In this document: positions 15,154-17,355 of the stretch, one piece after another
Layout of the letters: each line of letters begins with the position of its first letter
Position numbering within the stretch: the stretch's first letter is position 1
Source: Mycogone perniciosa
Lineage: Eukaryota; Ascomycota; Sordariomycetes; Hypocreales; Hypocreaceae
Reading direction: 5' to 3'
NCBI GenBank assembly: GCA_025331125.1
Contig: JAOALB010000263.1
Location: 1 to 17,355 of the forward strand
Length of the DNA stretch: 17,355 nucleotides
Notes under the pieces: model-generated
The model's input: the letters and a program-made list of their open reading frames with translations, nothing else
Database searches by the model: none
What the model was told of the DNA's origin: nothing
Translations under genes and position numbers: made by a program

Positions 15154-16515
15154 TCAAGTTTCGTCCCTCATAGGCTGTCCATCAGCACAAGCAAGCAACA
15201 TGGATTCCTCCGCATTGATTCCGTAGTTTCTCGGCTCGAGACTGTACTGTGCTCCGAACAGATGACCCGTCCAAGTCTTGTTGATGAACAGAGATTGTCC
15301 CGAATAATTGTCATTGTTCCTCAAAACGCCTAGTCTCGCCACAAAGTCTTTCTCGTTCGCGAAATGCTCTGTGAAACCACAGTGCAGAGATACGTTCCAG
15401 CCCACGCTCGGGTTACCAAATGTAAAGACTCGGAGCCTCTTCATGTTCTTCAAGTCCCTCTTGTCCTTTTCTGCATCCTTGACAAAGCCTTCTAGCACCA
15501 ACCTCAGAAGTAGACATCCCTGGGAATGGGCAATCACGATGACTTTGTGTTGCTCGTCGTTCTGCTCCCACAGGATCGTGCGCAACTTCTCTTCCAACTT
15601 CACTTGAGCGTCAATACTGCTCTGCGTTCTTTGAATGAGGCCATTGGGCCCTCCCTGACGATCTCGCTCACCCGCACATTCAATCAAGTCCCAGAGGATG
15701 CCATCACCTCTGTTGAAGATGCCCTGTACGTTCCTCTTGAACTTGTCTCCTAATTTGTCGCAAGCCAGCTGCAGCCAATATGGTTCCCCAGCGATGCCAT
15801 TTATAAATAGCCACGTCTCTTTCCCTTTGAAGGCAAGTCCCTTTTCATTGCTCTCTGTATCTCCGTCATTGTCGGTTTCAAGCCTTGCGTCCATCACGAT
15901 ATCGCGAAGAGTCGCATTCCCTCGATTCTCTTGGTCCCCTCCGTCGCCTAGGACAATGACGACGGATTTAGCTAGTCGCTGGAGCTGACATATTGCAGCA
16001 TGCCTGTTCATTGGCACGTCAAAATCCAACTCGTTGTATTGATTCCGGTCCATGTTTTCTTGACTTGGCTCGCCATCCGTCGAATTGCTCCAAGCAAACC
16101 GTTTTGCGGGCTCAACTAGGTCAATGAGGAATTGCGCTAAACTGGACCTGTTTCGTAGAATGAACTGAAGAGTCTCCCAGTTGATAGGGTTGCTGAATAT
16201 GCTTTCGTATATTGCTGGCGCTTGGCCTAAGTACGGACCCATCGCCGAAAAGATGCGTCTCGTGATCGAAAAGACAAATCTCCTGATCACTTTGTCATCA
16301 GAACTGTCGAAAATCCCTTTCGCAGTCTCTAGAACAACGTTTTGGTCGGCAATCAGCTTGAAGAGATTGGATAACCCCTGGGTCACCAAGGACCTCCCAG
16401 CGCAGAGAGCTCCAACAGTCGCGCCTCCAGCGATGCTGGCAACGTGTTCGGCGACTTCGGCAACATATCCGGCCGTCCCAGTAACATGTCGGAGGACGTT
16501 GAAAATATCCGCCAT
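15154..16515 (-). CDS. Lipase-like alpha/beta-hydrolase
   Basis: A 453-residue single-exon ORF from ATG 16515-16513 to a stop at 15156-15154. Residues 233-430 form an alpha/beta-hydrolase fold: strand TWLFINGIAG (234-243), a nucleophile elbow VIVIAHSQG (325-333, Ser331), strand RVFTFGNPSVG (362-372), a candidate acid Asp390 in NEKDFVARLG, and a candidate base His418 in TGHLFGAQYSL. The order Ser-Asp-His and the GHxxGxxY context match lipase/esterase-type hydrolases. Substrate is unknown. There is no signal peptide. Residues 10-60 are rich in Ala, Gly and Val (VASIAGGATVGALCAG) and might pack against a membrane or form a helical bundle. No NACHT or NB-ARC or repeat domain follows, unlike fungal NLRs that carry lipase-like effectors. 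It is adjacent to the LTR-broken LINE, with the HET gene further left. Confidence 0.85.
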   Translation of the reverse strand: MADIFNVLRHVTGTAGYVAEVAEHVASIAGGATVGALCAGRSLVTQGLSNLFKLIADQNVVLETAKGIFDSSDDKVIRRFVFSITRRIFSAMGPYLGQAPAIYESIFSNPINWETLQFILRNRSSLAQFLIDLVEPAKRFAWSNSTDGEPSQENMDRNQYNELDFDVPMNRHAAICQLQRLAKSVVIVLGDGGDQENRGNATLRDIVMDARLETDNDGDTESNEKGLAFKGKETWLFINGIAGEPYWLQLACDKLGDKFKRNVQGIFNRGDGILWDLIECAGERDRQGGPNGLIQRTQSSIDAQVKLEEKLRTILWEQNDEQHKVIVIAHSQGCLLLRLVLEGFVKDAEKDKRDLKNMKRLRVFTFGNPSVGWNVSLHCGFTEHFANEKDFVARLGVLRNNDNYSGQSLFINKTWTGHLFGAQYSLEPRNYGINAEESMLLACADGQPMRDET

Positions 16516-17059
16516 TCTCTAAAGCGGACCTTAGGGAGGGAAAAAAGAAGGCAGCGAGATGAGAAACTTGAATGGTCGGGTAGGCTCTGTGATAATTTAG
16601 GAAATTCTTTCTCCTCTCAGCTGTACTTTATAAAAGATGGGTGTGGCATTTTTTATATCCTGAGCCAATTTGAACCTAGAATTCGTGAACGAGTAGTTTA
16701 GCTAACCACATGCTGACCCCGACAGCCTTACGAATACCACTAAACCTTCCTGACATTTCACTAGCTTGCGTTTGCATGGTTGGTCAGAACGGACAAACGT
16801 TGGCGTACCACCAGTATCATCGAAGCTTTTAGAATAGCAAATACGCACACCTCAGCCCGGGTCAACGAAAGCTCTATTTTTGTTGGGGCTGCAGGGGGCA
16901 GTTCTAGAACTCTGGTTTGGGAGGGGGCCGCTGCTCATCAGATATGCAGGCTATCGACGTGATCCTTTGTGCTGTCTGTGGCATTTGCATAGCGGCGCGA
17001 TAGAAAACTATTCTGAGGCAAAGGACAACCCTCATCACAAGACGCACACCGCAGCCACA
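16516..17059. other. Upstream region of the hydrolase gene, otherwise no gene seen
   Basis: The first 150 bases should be the minus-strand promoter and leader. Further right, short frames on both strands match no known family. Confidence 0.35.
16627..16634 (-). promoter_or_regulatory. TATA-like box upstream of the hydrolase gene
   Basis: TTTATAAA, a palindrome that reads as a TATA box on either strand, lies about 112 bases before the ATG at 16515. The distance suits a fungal core promoter with a short leader. There is no other support. Confidence 0.35.
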
Positions 17060-17350
17060 TCAACCGAAAAGTAAAGCAGAGAAGGGGTGTTTCATCCGAT
17101 CCGTCTTCCCTATTTCCGTGGATATCGCGGAGTCGTTTCCGGAATTTACAGTAATTTGCACCCCTTTGTATTGAACTTGCACGCCCTGGGCCCAAGCAAA
17201 CCCCTGGTCGGGTAGTGAAGGCCCCGGCACGCAAATGTGGGCGGTACCATATTGTGTCGGGTCCGCCACCCTCTGAATGCTTAATAAGGTTGGACACCCG
17301 AGCTGCGGCCAATACATATTGGGGGTTAAAAAGGGGGGGGGGGGGGGCAA
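17060..17350 (-). other. Unassigned open frame at the right edge
   Basis: A 96-codon minus-strand frame that would begin in or near the G15 run (codons for MPPPPPFL). Its middle (CPTLLSIQRVADPTQYGTAH and AWAQGVQVQYKGVQITVNSG) reads more like a protein than random sequence, but I recognise no family. A second minus-strand frame (16938-17312) overlaps it, and they cannot both be genes in the usual way. It may be one exon of a gene continuing beyond the window, or chance. Confidence 0.15.
17333..17347. repeat. Homopolymer run of 15 G
   Basis: Fifteen consecutive G, just before the window end. Such runs are prone to slippage and sequencing error. Any reading frame crossing it is unreliable. Confidence 0.9.
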
Positions 17351-17355
17351 ACGGG

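Noticed and set aside
15308..15988. Several plus-strand open frames opposite the hydrolase gene
   Set aside because: Antisense shadows rich in Ser, Pro and Leu; the minus strand carries the AHSQG elbow and triad.

Overview
The window looks like an accessory, transposon-rich stretch of a filamentous ascomycete (Pezizomycotina) genome. The evidence is a HET-domain gene, a Tad-type LINE carrying many C-to-T-type stop codons (consistent with repeat-induced point mutation, RIP), diverged LTRs, a short 57-bp intron in a C2H2 gene, and compact GC-rich coding islands in AT-rich intergenic DNA. No bacterial operon structure, tRNA, rRNA or CRISPR array was seen.

Layout, left to right. 44-613 (minus): C2H2 zinc-finger gene with one intron and an uncertain 3' end. 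1503-1709: faint Ty1/copia-like pol relic (minus). 1720-2089: solo LTR. 2320-2562 (minus): small MADS/SRF-like ORF. 3008-3266: 61-bp minisatellite whose units contain an inverted repeat. 3866-4085: possible solo LTR with a hairpin. 4419-8045 (plus): large uninterrupted gene. 8046-8690: 3' end of a LINE, directly after the stop codons. 9015-10891 (minus): HET-domain gene with one frameshift. About 11400-14407: the 5' three kilobases of a dead Tad-like LINE. 14408-14697: second LTR of the 1720-2089 family, breaking the LINE reverse transcriptase. 15154-16515 (minus): alpha/beta-hydrolase (lipase-like) gene. 16516-17355: no recognised gene, ending near a run of 15 G.

The most notable feature is the 1208-residue ORF at 4419-8045. 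It joins a complete Mre11/SbcD-type phosphoesterase, a linker that may be the Rad50-binding helical part, and a complete Rad50/SbcC-type ABC ATPase head with coiled coils, in one chain. It has no CxxC zinc hook; a short hydrophobic patch lies near the expected coil apex. This is a single-chain Mre11-Rad50-like nuclease, separate from the Mre11 and Rad50 that fungi normally encode as two genes. Its motif style recalls phage and bacterial SbcCD/gp46-gp47, so a transferred or selfish/defence origin is possible but not shown.

The HET gene and the stand-alone lipase-like gene belong to families often linked to fungal allorecognition. With the single-chain nuclease and dense transposon debris they suggest a fast-evolving accessory or genome-conflict region. 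A functional link between these genes is inference only.
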